Shown here piece by piece: positions 21,571-33,310 of a stretch of DNA of 64,000 nt. The notes under the pieces were generated by a model. It did not search any database. It had not been told where the DNA came from and was given only the letters and a program-made list of their open reading frames with translations. Position numbers and translations under genes: made by a program. The first letter of the stretch is position 1, and each line of letters begins with the position of its first letter. Origin of the DNA: Channallabes apus (lineage: Eukaryota; Chordata; Actinopteri; Siluriformes; Clariidae); NCBI GenBank assembly GCA_030522415.1, contig CM060107.1:9258770-9322769 (forward strand), read 5' to 3'.

Positions 21571-21951
21571 TCAACAATCGTTTGTAGTTTTTTTGCACTG
21601 GCCAATTCTGTATGCAACTTTGAATGAAGCCATTTCTGCTTTGCTGTCCACTGATTCAGATTTTACCATGAGATTATCCTGCTGCCTGTATTCTGCCAGC
21701 TTTCTTTCAAAGACGTTCAGTGGTTTATTAACGTGACTGGAGTGTGTTGTCTCTAAGTGTCTTCCTAATTTGTTGGGTCTCATGTGGTCTGCTGTCAGCA
21801 GTTTAAGACACAAAACACACACGAGTCTCTCTTCTGCCCCCACCATCACCACCATGAATCCAAGCTGAAGATTCATTAGGGGTGGGCGATATAACCAAAA
21901 TCTTCTATCACGGTAGAAGCGATTTTCTAACTCAATAACGATATATATCAC
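21571..21951 (-). pseudogene. ZBED-type N-terminus of a hAT transposase
   Basis: The frame contains RLVCVLCLKLL, then RPNKLGRHLETTHSSHVNK and KPLNVFERKLAEYR, the C2-x-H-x4-H BED-type finger and linker found at the start of ZBED/hAT transposases. These use it to bind element ends. Everything downstream (the RNase H-like catalytic core and dimerisation domain) is missing, so it could at most make a DNA-binding fragment. The first ~35 residues look non-homologous; the real start may be internal. Confidence 0.6.
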
Positions 21952-22412
21952 AATATAGCGATTTGTATCTGAAAATGCATAAATAAAAATGAAAACACAA
22001 AGAAATTGTTTTACATAATAAAATTTTTTTATGTAATTTTATTTAAACTGTGAATTGCAGATGATAGAAAAGGTTTGACGCGTTTCCACCACTTGTTAAA
22101 ACAGTGCACTTGCGTACCTTCCAAATCACGTTCATCTCATTCGTATCACTTTTCTTATTCCCAAACCAATTCCACACCACAGACGATGCACCTTTTTTTC
22201 TTTAAAATCTCCTCTTTGTTGGTTTCGTCACATACGTATAAGCAAACTCACTGCTGCTGCACCGTCTTCTTCCATTGTCGAAGTGTATGTGAAGCCAAAC
22301 ACATCAAAAGTGGGATGAAACCGTGGCACCCGATTGAACCAAATATCTGCGCAAATACAGCGCAGCGCGACTATCTGGATAGCGCAGTGATGATCTGGTT
22401 TATTTGCGCAGC

Positions 22413-22661
22413 CCGGTGGATCGCGCAGCGCCGCTCGAATCACAAACCTGCGCGACTCACTGTGTTTTATTTAAAAACAATTTATTAAAAATGTCAGGAC
22501 TGTTTAATATTGTTTCCGCCTTGCCATGCCTGTTTTGTACGTGCGCATCCCAGCGGGGTAAAATGTATTTTGATTGTCGGCGCCGTTTATTTCTGTCAGA
22601 GTCGCGCAGCGCTGCCCAGTGGGTTGCGCAGGTTTGTGATTCGAGCAGCGCTGCTCAAGTT
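22413..22661. repeat. GC-rich inverted repeat inside the hAT element
   Basis: About 40 bp around 22425-22463 (CTCGAATCACAAACCTGCGC) is repeated inverted at 22618-22658, with a spacer of about 160 bp. It is rich in GCGCAGCG motifs, unlike its AT-rich surroundings. Confidence 0.7.
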
Positions 22662-22969
22662 TGTCCGACGTTAAACCATTATTGTTCCACTATGGTTCCA
22701 CTTTTTCTCCCGGCCCACAACTGATGTTATTTTAAATTTACTTGTATTAATGATCCATTTATTTGTGTGTGATTGTTTAGTTTTGAGCGTACGCTCTTCA
22801 TTATCAATAAAGAAAAGCATGAATTAGAATAGGTACTTTCCTGTTATTTTCCACTAATTTCCTCCCGTTCATTGCGCCCCACCTGTCATGTCTGTATTCC
22901 CCACTAGTCGGGCGCGCCCCACACTTTGAGAACCACTGGTATACAGTAAAAGAGAGAGAGAGAGAGAGT

Positions 22970-23880
22970 ACAAGAACACGTCTGTTTGTCTGTTTCTTTG
23001 TTCAGGCATCACTTAAAAACTGTGAAATAATTTTTATTTAAATTTCACAAGTGTATTTGGCTGAACTTGAGGTAACATATAGGCTTTGTTTCATCACAAC
23101 TGGACCAAGGGAAATGAAGATATGCTACTTTTAATTTTAAATAAATGGAAAGCATCCTTATATCATAAAAAAAAAACAACACTGCAAAAAATTCATTAGT
23201 TAATATCAAAATTCAACAGATGGTGCTGTACATTTTTTTAAATGCACTTATGAATGCATTGTACACCTTCATTCTGCACACTTCACGGTAACATGTAAAA
23301 AATTTTAGTTCATTTCAAAATTCAGCAGATGGTGCTGTTATACAGTACAGCTATACAGCTAGCACAGCTGTATATAAATATACGTATATAATTTTAAGCC
23401 TTTTTTTAAGGCAAGATATGTAGAAAAGTACAAAATATATTTTACATTAACTACAAAAGAAAATGAAAAGGTCTGAAAGCATCAGCATCTTACTTCTGTT
23501 CTGCTTGTGTTTGGCTATGTGTGACTTTAATGCAATGAGGAGGTGTTTCAGTACTTTAAAGCAATGATTACAATGATGGAGCTTAAAGATTACAATCAGT
23601 GGTGCTGAGGGAAATTACATCCCTTAACACACAATCAAATCAGGGATCCTTATTAGAATAATTTACAGTCATTGTGGGTAATGGATGCATTAAGGATTCT
23701 TTGGTAAAAGAACAATTTCCTATAAAGTTCTTATATAAAACGTCATCTCTATTTTTATTTCTGTCTTTTCTTATCCTTAGTTTTCTTGCTTCATTAGAGG
23801 ATTGATGCACACTGTAGCATCAGCAAATTCTCTTTGAGATGCAGAAAGATACACTGACTGACCTGTTTCAGCCAATGGGC
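22970..23880. other. No gene; short direct duplication
   Basis: No gene. A 45-bp unit (AAATTCA(A/G)CAGATGGTGCTGT) occurs at about 23186-23230 and 23297-23340. Confidence 0.5.
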
Positions 23881-23892
23881 AGATAGATAGAT

Positions 23893-23947
<55 letters not shown>

Positions 23948-23948
23948 C
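23881..23948. repeat. (GATA)n microsatellite
   Basis: About 16 units of GATA with one interruption near 23890. Confidence 0.95.
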
Positions 23949-24319
23949 ATAGATACATAGACATAAATAAGTAAAAGAAAAAATAATCCCACCTAAATGT
24001 AAAGATAATTTATAATGAATTGAACTAAAATCAATAAGACTTAAAGACTCTAATATAGATTACAGTGAAACCTCTGATTGTGAGCACAGTTTATGAGTGT
24101 TCAGAAATCGAGCAAAGATTTAAAAGATTTTAAAGATTTTTGACTTGGAAAACGAACAAGTCTTGGTTTACGAGGACCAAGTATCATGTATCACGCATGT
24201 GCTTCTTGTTTTGACGCCAAGTGTCACGTGATTCACAACTGAGCCAGCGTTTTTTCTCTCTCTTGCGCTGCAGAATTGTGGGTAATTGTCTCCCCTGCTG
24301 GGTCTTATGTAAAGCATAT

Positions 24320-27006
24320 TTTATTTTGTGTTTGAAAGCACTTATGTACAGAGCACGTGTACTGTTTCTTATAATTGATACTGATGTTAACCTAGCCATG
24401 TCAGATTCAAACCTAGAATACTTTACTCCTCTTGAAGAGAATGAACTAATTTCACTCATCTCTTCTGCAAATTCATCAACCTGTATATTAGATCCTATAC
24501 CGACACATTTTCTTAAACAGATAGTACCAGTAATAACAGAACCGATGTTGAGAATAATTAATTCCTCACTCAGCATTGGTTATGTTCCAAAATCTTTTAA
24601 AGTAGCAGTTATTAAACCAATAATTAAGAAACCTGACCTTGACCCCTGTCAGCTGTCCAATTACAGGCCAATATCAAACCTCCCCTTTATCTCTAAGATT
24701 CTGGAAAAGATAGTAGCGGAGCAGCTATGCTCATATCTACATAGAAATCGCATACATGAACTGTATCAGTCAGGATTTAGGCCTCATCACAGCACAGAAA
24801 CAGCACTCATTAAAGTAGTAAATGACCTCCTATTGGCCTCTGATCAGGGTTGTGTAACTATGCTTGTATTACTCGACCTCAGTGCAGCGTTTGATACCAT
24901 TGATCATGCTATTCTTCTTCACAGATTAGAAAATTTTGTAGGAATTAAGGGTACAGCCCTCTCCTGGCTCAGATCCTATTTGACCGATCGTTATCAGTAT
25001 GTAGACTTAAATGGTGATTATTCTGCATGTTCTCTAGTGGAGTTTGGCGTTCCGCAGGGTTCAGTTTTAGGCCCACTGCTTTTTTCCCTTTACATGCTTC
25101 CTCTGGGCAACATAATCCGTAAGCATGGTATTAGTTTTCATTGTTATGCTGACGACACACAGCTATACGTCTCAACAAAACCTGATGAGAAAAACCATCT
25201 TACTAAAGTTGAGCAATGTGTTCAGGACATAAGAAATTGGATGCTAATTAACTTCCTTCTGCTTAATCCGGATAAGACAGAAGTTCTAGTCATAGGACCG
25301 CATACAGCTAGAAGTAAAATCTTAGATCACACCGTAACTTTAGATGGCCTTTCCGTTCCGCCAAGTGCAACAGTAAAAGACCTCGGCGTGATTATAGATT
25401 CCAGCCTTTCATTTGAAGCTCATGTAGATAATATCACCAGGATAGCATTCTTTCACCTTAGAAATATCGCCAAAATAAGAAATATATTGTCGCTAAATGA
25501 TGCAGAAAAACTAGTTCATGCTTTTATCACTTCTAGGTTGGACTATTGTAATGCCTTACTGTCTGGTTGTTCAGTTAGGTGCATAAACAAGCTTCAGCTA
25601 GTCCAAAATGCAGCAGCGAGAGTCCTCACTAGAACCAGAAGATATGAGCACATCACCCCTATCCTATCTTCACTGCATTGGCTCCCTGTGAAATTTCGCA
25701 TTGATTTTAAAATACTACTCTTGACATATAAGGCATTAAATGGTCTCGCGCCGCAGTATCTGAGCGAACTGCTAGTGTCTTACGATCCGCCACGCCTACT
25801 TCGGTCAAAGGATGCAGGCTGCTTATCAGTACCGCGTATTATGAAAACTACAGCTGGGGGCAGAGCTTTTTCTTACAAAGCCCCAAAATTATGGAATAGT
25901 CTTCCAAATAGTGTTCGGGACTCAGACACAGTCTCAGTGTTTAAGTCTAGGCTAAAAACCTATTTATTTAACCAAGCATTTTATAAATAGATTTGCCATA
26001 AGGTAAAGGAGCAGATCTGGGGGACTCATGGACGTAGAGTATTATGGTGAACTGGTATGTTTAGATGCTGTCTTCCTCAGTCTCATTTGATCACTCAGGT
26101 TTGTTGACGGTGAGGTGATTGTTTGCTTTACATCTCAGGGAGCCCTCATGTTTGTGTTTCCTTCTGGCTCTCCCTTTTAGTTATGCTGTCATAATTAGTC
26201 CTGCCGGAGTCCCTGCTTGCACTCTACAGTAAATATACATTCACGTTAGACATTGTGACTGTGACCATACCTAATTGCAATCTCTCCTCCTCTTCTCTTC
26301 CTCCCCCTCTTTCTCTTTCCTCTCTCCCCCTGTCTCCCCCTTTCACTCTTTCTCTCTCTCTCTCTGTCGAGCTACACATGTGGTTCCTGAGCTGCCAGTG
26401 ATCCAGACTCCCTCTGCCCTTCGGACCTGTCTGATCCATCCTGGTGCCCGGTTTCTGGTTGGAGGTCTCATCGCATGGATGCCCCGTGTGTCTCTTTAGG
26501 ATGCGTCTGGTGTCTGGGGATGATTCTCTATACTTAGAAGATGGTTCTGGCCTCGACTGGTGTGGTCAGCTGTTTCTCTGAGGACTTGACAATTCGATAG
26601 TTCAGGACTGGAACTTTCTACAAGTCTATCTGAGTCTCGAATAACTACTGGACTCCATTTTACATCAAGTATTATAACATCAATTAACATCAACTATTAT
26701 AGCTGAACCTAACACTTAACACTATATAAATGCAGATCATTTCCTGCTATCTGTTTCACCCAGATGAGGATGGGTTCCCTGTCGAGTCTGGTTCCTCTCA
26801 AGGTTTCTTCCTATTACCGTCTCGGGGAGTTTTTCCTTGCCACTGTCGCCCTCGGGCTTGCTCGCCAGGGAATATCTGAACATTTTGATTCATACACATT
26901 CACATTCCATACAAACTTAAATAATTCTTTTGATTGTGTAAAGCTGTTTTGAGACAATGTCAATTGTTAAAAGCGCTATACAAATAAAATTGAATTGAAT
27001 TGAATT
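24320..27006 (+). mobile_element. L2 LINE (LINE-C), 5'-truncated, with full 3' UTR
   Basis: Open RT frame followed by about 1 kb of 3' UTR that includes GAGTCTGGTTCCTCTCAAGG and TTTTTCCTTGCCACTGTCGCC, ending AAGCGCTATACAAATAAAA then (TTGAA)n. Together these are typical of fish L2 elements. The endonuclease half is absent. Confidence 0.85.
24330..25990 (+). CDS. L2 reverse transcriptase, open frame
   Basis: The frame is open from 24221, but the codons before about 24330 come from the flanking element. RT blocks: [15 protein letters not shown] (near 24494), [19 protein letters not shown] (near 24655), [13 protein letters not shown] (near 24870), [17 protein letters not shown] (near 25049), the catalytic [11 protein letters not shown] (near 25142), [12 protein letters not shown] (near 25265), then the C-terminal thumb and the [18 protein letters not shown] signature (near 25906). 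It would synthesise DNA on its own RNA at a nicked target. It has no stop or shift over about 550 codons but lacks the endonuclease, so it cannot move alone. Confidence 0.85.
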
Positions 27007-27480
27007 ATAACACATGTGTATGCGCCCGTGTAACACAAAAGAAAGTCGCATTAGAGGTTTTCTCCCTCTCTGTCGATGTGTGCGCGTGCGTAATTTGACA
27101 GCATGCCTGTTCACAAACACAGAGCGAGAGAGAGAGAGAGAGAGAGAGAGAATGATTGTGTGAGTGTGAATTGGCACAGTGTCAAATTACATGTGCCAAC
27201 ACACATAACCCACACACTCGGCAGCACAAGAGAGAGAAGCACACACACACACAGCGCCTGCGAGCATACACGGAAACACTTATCTGTCTGGATTTATTTG
27301 TTTTATTTTTACTTTATATTTTGTGTTAATTATTTTTATCTATTTCTTTTTTTGGCTGTGGAATGAATAATTTGAATTTCAATTATTTCTTTTGGGAAAT
27401 TTTGCTTTGATGTACAAGTGTTTTGGAATATGAGCCCACCTCCGGAACTAATTATGCTCGTAATCCAAGGTCCCACTGTA

Positions 27481-29404
27481 CTTTGTTTATTATTATTATC
27501 AAAAATATATATATGCATGCTGATTTACTTAACCTATTGTTACCATATTAGGCATATATTACTGGACATAACTTGGAAGTTTAAACCAATAAATTAGCTT
27601 TAAATTATCATTTAATTGGTTTTTACAGACACAATATAATACTGTAGGTACGATTGTATCTATTGTCATAGTAAGATATAATAATGAACCGATTTAAAGA
27701 GAAATGAGAGGTTTAGTTTTGGGTGGATAGTTTATGTTTTGAATTTAATCATTTATTTAAAAATTACTAATGTGCTACTTGCTCAATGTAAACAAACACC
27801 TGCACCAATAAATATTAATTTTGAAAATTAGAAAACTGAATATTTTTACTGGGATTAGTTCATATTTGCATCCCTGAAATAACAGCGGTATAAGTGAATT
27901 TGAATGCGCTGGAGTCGTTTTAAAACAAAACTTTTTTCTATGATCTACTTATTTGATTTCTCATCTGCGATTCATTCTCTGATTACGGAACAGGAATTGT
28001 ACAGTATTTGGCTGATGATGAAAGAAGTAGAACTTAGTGTAAACAAAGGCAGAAGATACTCAAGCTTACAGAATGTGATTTCTTTGTATTAAGTTGAACA
28101 GAGAGTTCCGCCATACAGAAAAATAGGCAGTACATGGGCTTCAACCTGAAATAATAATATCACTGATTACATTAAAGATTAGCAGATAATCTTTTAGCTT
28201 TAACCTTTTAACTATTTCTTAACTATTTTTCTTTGACCATCAATGACAAGTGCTTCCTTTAGTCTATCATATAAACTTCCTGATAACTTTCACTTTTCAC
28301 ATTCTTATTGATGTCTTCTATTGAAATTCCTATGTACAAATAATTAAAAATCAACATTCTAGACCTTAAGCAAAGATTTAATATTACTGCTAAAATGAAC
28401 AATATGGTAATATGTATAGTACATACATGAGCCATGTACACGGTTACCACCCGCAGCTAATATTTCCATTTGAGGCCCAGTGAGGATCACTGATGCCATT
28501 TTTGTTGAACTGCTGTAATTACTTTTTCATATTATAGATCATGCTCAGATCGTATTTCACTTTCCAAATTATGGATACCATTATAGCCCTTTGTCTCTCT
28601 CTCTTTTTCATTCTCTTGTTTTCTCCCTCCTTCACTTTCATGCATATTAAATGTCTTACCCTCCCTAGTTGAAAGACAGATGCATCCCACAGTCTCATTT
28701 TTCGTTGTTTTAAGGTCGACCTCAGAGAGAATGTTAAAATCGAATTAATTTGATTTACTGCATGCTTTTTTCTCATTACATTTTGTCTGACAAATGTCAC
28801 AAACAACCCTGAGACTTCAACTCTGTCTCATTTTATCTGAATGTCAAAAAGACAAGTTTCATAACAACACCACATTGCAAATTCCCCTTTCAAATATTTG
28901 GTATGGAAATGAGGCTTCGAACTGCTCTCTATTGACTGTAGTATTCCTTTTATCCTGTGTATGAGTGCTGCATATCCGGTGCATGAAAGAGTCCAGAAAT
29001 CATTATACTTCCTTTGAAATTTAAATAACATGGCTTCAGATGACAGCAGACATGACCTACACCTCCCATTCCACCTTTGTTCTCATTGTTGCAGTGGATA
29101 TTTTTTTAGACGAACATGAAATAGGTACCTCTGGAATTCCAACCTGACCTTCGGTGTATGTTCTATCAAAGTGTGAAATGTAGAAAATGTATTGAAAATA
29201 TATATTTTTTCATTTAACTTCAATATTTTGACACTTTTTTATGACACTTAGTGCAGTAAAACATCTGAATGGTGCAAATGTTCTAAAGAAGTCTGCACTT
29301 CTGTGAATGTTCACATAATCATTAAGCAAAACCACTTTCACATTACAGGAACTCGGCAGGGGTTATGGCCAAGCCAAGTTTTCCTCCAAGCCATTGCCAC
29401 ATGT
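27481..29404. other. No gene seen
   Basis: AT-rich, single-copy-looking sequence. Short frames only, none with a recognisable motif. This is one of the longest stretches not obviously derived from a transposon. Confidence 0.5.
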
Positions 29405-29630
29405 GCGGGTTAGTAAAGGAGTTCCTGAGAAGGAGTTCCTCTGGGTACTCAGGTTTCTTCCCACAGTCCAAAGACATGCGGATTAGGTTAATTGGTGTTC
29501 CCAAATTTCTCATAGTGTGTGAATGTGAGTGTGTGTATGTGTGTGCCCTGTAGTAGATAGGCTTCAGCCCCCCTCGACCTCTATCCAGGATAAAGCAGTA
29601 TACAGTATATGATGTGTAAACAAGCGAGTG
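29405..29630 (+). repeat. SINE fragment, 3' part
   Basis: GGGTACTCAGGTTTCTTCCC, CAGTCCAAAGACATGCGG and AGGATAAAGCAGTATA match the middle and tail of the SINE at 20050. The tRNA-like head is missing. Confidence 0.7.
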
Positions 29631-29725
29631 AGTATACATTTCAAAAAACCTAGGTGTTTTAAATGTCTTTTAAAGGTTTAATATTAAGGCTTCTTCTTTC
29701 TTCTTTGTCTTTCGGCTGTTCCCTT

Positions 29726-32395
29726 TCAGGGGTCGCCACAGCGAATCATCTGCCTCCATCTAACCCTATCCTCTGCATCCTCTTCTCTCACACCAACTAA
29801 CTTCATGTCCTCTCTCACTGCATCCATAAATCTCCTCTTTGGTCTTCCTCTAGACCTCCTGCCTGGCAGTTCCAACCTCAGCATCCTTTTACCGATATAT
29901 TCACACTCTCTCCTCTGAACATGTCCAAACCACCTCAATCTGGCCTCTCTGACTTTATCTCCAAAACATCTAACATGGGTTGTCCCTCTGATGAACTCAT
30001 TCTTGATCCTATCCATCCTTGTCACTCCCAAAGAGAACCTCAACATCTTCAGCTCTGCTACCTCCAACTCTGCCTCCTGTCTTTTCTTCAGTGCCACTGT
30101 CTCTAAGCTGTAAAGCATTGCTGGTCTCACCACTGTACTGTACACCTTTCCTTTCATTCTCGCTGATACTCTTTTATCGCACAACACACCTGACACTTTT
30201 CTCCACCCATTCCAACCTGCCTGTACTCGTCTCTTCACCTCCTTTGAACAGTCTCCGTTGCTCTCGACCGTTGACCCTAAGTACTTAAAATCCTGCACCT
30301 TCTTTACCTCTGATCCCTGTGGCCTCACTGTTTCTCTTGGGTCCCTCTCATTAACACACATGTATTCTGTCTTGCTACGGCTAACCTTCATTCCTCTGCT
30401 TTCCAGAGCGTACCTCCACCTCTCCAAATTTTCCTTCACCTGTTCCCTGCTCTCGCTACAAAGCACAATGTCATCTGCAAACATCATAGTCCATGGAGAC
30501 TCCTGTCTAACTTCATCTGTCATCCTGTCCATCACTAGAGCAAACAAAAAGGGGCTTAGAGCCGATCCTTGATGCAGACCCACATCCACCTTGAACTCTT
30601 CTGTCACACCTACAGCACATCTTACCACTGTCATACAGCTCTCATACATGTCCTGCACCGCTCTAACATACTTCTCTGCCACTCCAGACTTCCTCATACA
30701 ACACCACAGCTCCTCTCTCGGCACCCTGTCATACGCTTTCTCTAAATCTACAAAGACACAATGCAACTCTTTATTACCTTCTCTGTACTTCTCCACCAGC
30801 ATCCTCAAACCAAATACTGCATCTGATGCACTCTTTCTAGGCATAAAACCATATTGCTGCTCACAAATTCTCACCTCTGCCCTTAACCTAGCTTCCACTA
30901 CTCTTTCCCACAGCTTCATTGTATGGCTCATTAGCTTTATACCTCTGTAATTGCCACAGCTCTGCACATCTCCCTTGTTCTTAAAAATTGGCACCAATAC
31001 ACTTCGCCTCCATTCCTCTGGAATCCTCTCAGTCTCCAAGATCTCGTTAAACAAACTAGTCAGAAACGCTACTGCCACCTTTCCTAAGCACTTCCATACC
31101 TCCACAGGTATGTCATCAGGACCAACAGCCTTTCCACTCTTCATCCTCTTCAACGCCCTTCTCACCTCACTTTTACTAATATTTGCTACTTCCTGCTCCA
31201 CAACCGTCACCTCTTCTACTCTTTGTTCTCTTTCATTTTCCTCATTCATCAACTTCTCAAAGTACTCCTTCCATCTTCCCATCATCCTCCTGGCATCTGT
31301 CAGTACATTTCCATCTCTATCTTTAATCACTCTAACCTGCTGCACATCCTTCCCATCTCTATCTCTTTGCCTCGCCAACCTGTACAGATCCACCTCTCCC
31401 TCCTTACTGTCCAGCCTAGCATACAAGTCCTCATATGCTCTTTGTTTTGCCTTTGCCACTTCTACCTTCACCTTACGGTGCATCTCGCTGTACTCCTGTC
31501 TACTCTCTTCAGTCCTCTCAGTGTCCCACTTCTTCTTAGCTAGCCTCTTTCCCTGTATACACTCCTGGACTTCCTCATTCCACCACCAAGTCTCCTTGTC
31601 CCCTTTTCCCTTACCTGATGATACACCAAGTACCCTCTTACCTGTCTCCCTGATCACATTGGCTGTAGATGTGCAGTCAACTGAAAGCACCTCCTGACAA
31701 CCCATAGCTTGTCTCATCTCCTCCCTAAGGACTACACAACATTCTTCCTTTCTCAGCTTCCACCACTTTGTCCTCTGCTCTGCCTTTGTCCTCTTCACCT
31801 TCCTCACCACGAGGGATATTTTACACACCACCATTCTGTGTTGTCTGGCTACACTCTCCCCTACCAACACCTTGCAGTCACTGATCTCTTTCAGATTACA
31901 ATGTCGACACAAGATGTAGTCCACCTGAGTGCTTCTGCCTCCGCTCTTATATGTCGCCCTATGTTCCTGCCTCTTCTGGAAGAAAGTATTTACTACTGCC
32001 ATTTCCATCCTCTTTGCAAAGTCCACCACCATCTGTCCTTCTACATTCCTGTCCTGAAGACCAAACCTGCCCATCACATTTTCATCCCCTCTGTTCCCTT
32101 TCCCAACATGTCCATTGAAGTCTGCACCAATCACCACTCTCTCACCTCTGGGAATGCTCTGCATCACTTCATCTAACTCACTCCAGAATTTCTCCTTCTC
32201 TTCTAACACACATCCTACCTGTGGGGCATAACCACTAACAACATTGAACATCACACCATCAATTTCCAGCTTCAGACTCATCACCCTATCTGATACTCTC
32301 TTCACCTCTAGGACATTCCTTACAAACTCCTCTTTCAGAATAACTCCTACTCCATTTCTTTTCCTAGCCACACCATGGTAAAACAACTTGAACAC
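29726..32395 (-). CDS. LINE-A endonuclease-reverse transcriptase, 889 codons open
   Basis: Endonuclease: SGYAPQ (residues 54-59), GADFNGH (90-96), DYILCRHCN (159-167), ARQHRMVV (183-190). A charged linker follows at about 200-410. RT: GKAVGPDDIPVEVW (421-434), GNYRGIKLMS (481-490), QQYGFMPRKS (513-522), VDLEKAYDRVPREE (549-562), LHQGSALSPFLF (607-618) and catalytic MMFADD (637-642). The C-terminal domain runs to CGDP. The protein should nick target DNA and copy its RNA there. The true N-terminus, with EVGTLNVGSMTGKG and VQETRWKG, lies in another frame at 32400-32560, separated by a small indel around 32380-32400. So it is almost intact but missing its first endonuclease motifs. Confidence 0.85.
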   Translation of the reverse strand: MFKLFYHGVARKRNGVGVILKEEFVRNVLEVKRVSDRVMSLKLEIDGVMFNVVSGYAPQVGCVLEEKEKFWSELDEVMQSIPRGERVVIGADFNGHVGKGNRGDENVMGRFGLQDRNVEGQMVVDFAKRMEMAVVNTFFQKRQEHRATYKSGGRSTQVDYILCRHCNLKEISDCKVLVGESVARQHRMVVCKISLVVRKVKRTKAEQRTKWWKLRKEECCVVLREEMRQAMGCQEVLSVDCTSTANVIRETGKRVLGVSSGKGKGDKETWWWNEEVQECIQGKRLAKKKWDTERTEESRQEYSEMHRKVKVEVAKAKQRAYEDLYARLDSKEGEVDLYRLARQRDRDGKDVQQVRVIKDRDGNVLTDARRMMGRWKEYFEKLMNEENEREQRVEEVTVVEQEVANISKSEVRRALKRMKSGKAVGPDDIPVEVWKCLGKVAVAFLTSLFNEILETERIPEEWRRSVLVPIFKNKGDVQSCGNYRGIKLMSHTMKLWERVVEARLRAEVRICEQQYGFMPRKSASDAVFGLRMLVEKYREGNKELHCVFVDLEKAYDRVPREELWCCMRKSGVAEKYVRAVQDMYESCMTVVRCAVGVTEEFKVDVGLHQGSALSPFLFALVMDRMTDEVRQESPWTMMFADDIVLCSESREQVKENLERWRYALESRGMKVSRSKTEYMCVNERDPRETVRPQGSEVKKVQDFKYLGSTVESNGDCSKEVKRRVQAGWNGWRKVSGVLCDKRVSARMKGKVYSTVVRPAMLYSLETVALKKRQEAELEVAELKMLRFSLGVTRMDRIKNEFIRGTTHVRCFGDKVREARLRWFGHVQRRECEYIGKRMLRLELPGRRSRGRPKRRFMDAVREDMKLVGVREEDAEDRVRWRQMIRCGDP

Positions 32396-32399
32396 TGAT

Positions 32400-32612
32400 T
32401 GAATTTGATCCTAAGCTTCTAGATTTGCTACCTTTCCACCTGGTCTCCTGGACACACAGAATATCCACCTTCCTTCTCTGCATCATATCAACCAACTCTC
32501 TTCCCTTCCCTGTCATGGACCCAACATTTAAGGTCCCTACTTCCACTCCTAAACTCTTGCCTTTCCTCTTCTCTCTCTGCTTTCGAACACGCCTTCCTCC
32601 TCTATTGACCAC
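32400..32612 (-). pseudogene. LINE-A copy 2, N-terminal endonuclease piece out of phase
   Basis: VEVGTLNVGSMTGKGRELVD then MMQRRKVDILCVQETRWKGS, equal to 3840-3960 in copy 1, including the catalytic E of QETRWKG. The frame then runs out of phase with the main frame because extra bases lie near 32385-32400 relative to copy 1. Confidence 0.75.
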
Positions 32613-32859
32613 CAGTGGTGGTCGTTGTTAACCCGGGCCACGACCGATCCGGTATGGAAATGATATTTCTGATTCGCATCATTGATTTGGCAAATGTTTT
32701 ACGTCGGATGCCCTTCCTGACACAACCCTCTGCATTTATCCAGACTTGGGACTGGAACAAGAAGACACTGGATTGCGCCCCCCCATGGTTGCATTGTTGC
32801 TAATTGCTGTATATCTCAAAGTGTTTAGATTTTTTTGGTTGTTTGCTATTTTGCCTTTT

Positions 32860-33310
32860 AAAAAGTAATAAAGAGTTGGTGGTAGACTTCCACCAGAGAA
32901 AACACTCCCCTATGCCAGTGAACATTTGTGGAATGGTAATTGAGATGGTTCAATTGGACGAGTCCCTGGGCATTCACCTGAATAATAAGCCTAACTGGTC
33001 AGACAATATGAATGTGTGTCTGAAAAAGAAGTGGTGGTCTGCTGGATTATCAGCATTCTGACTGTTGACAGGAAGAGACCTAAGAGACAGGTTAAAAGAC
33101 CAGTTCTATTTTGGGATGGCCCTCTGGGCCAATAGAGGTGGTAGTGGAAAGGAAAATGATGAAAAAGCTATTATATATGATGAGAGATGTTCCACCCTGT
33201 TCAGAACATTCTGACAACACTGATTAGAGTCTTCTGTGAGGGAAAGATATACCGCAGGTCCTTTCTTACTGCTGCTGTCAGACTATACAATCAATAATTC
33301 TCCCAATAGT
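32860..33310 (+). pseudogene. Old LINE-B-related RT fragment
   Basis: NKELVVDFHQRKHSPMPVNI and MVQLDESLGIHLNNKPNWSD (near 32866-33000) correspond to [12 protein letters not shown]... and [19 protein letters not shown] of LINE-B. The later text CGCAGGTCCTTTC...CTGTCAGACTATACAATCAA also fits the LINE C-terminus. It is far more diverged than the two LINE-B copies. Confidence 0.6.

Larger units (their letters stand above)
21329..22938 (-). mobile_element. hAT element, internally deleted
   Basis: 1,610 bp with inverted ends CAGTGGTTCTCAAA / TTTGAGAACCACTG and a perfect 8-bp duplication GTATACAG (21321-21328, 22939-22946), diagnostic of hAT. The only coding remnant is a zinc-finger N-terminus on the minus strand. 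Much of the interior is unrelated GC-rich DNA. Non-autonomous. Confidence 0.85.
24061..27480. mobile_element. Tc1/mariner-type TIR element split by an L2 LINE
   Basis: Left end TACAGTGAAACCTCTGATT and right end (reversed) TACAGTGGGACCTTGGATT are imperfect inverted ends bordered by TA. The flank text (TCGAGCAAAG near 24108; TATGAGCCCACC and CGGAACTAATT near 27430-27450) recalls fish mariner-type elements whose ends pair in the same way. The L2 occupies about 24320-27006. No transposase frame is left. Confidence 0.55.
29691..32795 (-). mobile_element. LINE-A copy 2, near full length, reversed
   Basis: About 3.1 kb from the 5' start (reversed AATGCAACCATGGGG at 32783-32795) to the 3' tail (reversed CAGCCGAAAGACAAAGAAG). 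It has a single long frame plus a short out-of-phase start. No clear target duplication was found. It lies inverted relative to copy 1, 11 kb away. Confidence 0.85.

Noticed and set aside
30951..31697. 248-codon plus-strand frame, with similar ones at 4701-5423 (minus)
   Set aside because: Antisense shadows of the LINE-A coding region. Composition is Ser/Leu-rich and the shadow is seen in both copies.
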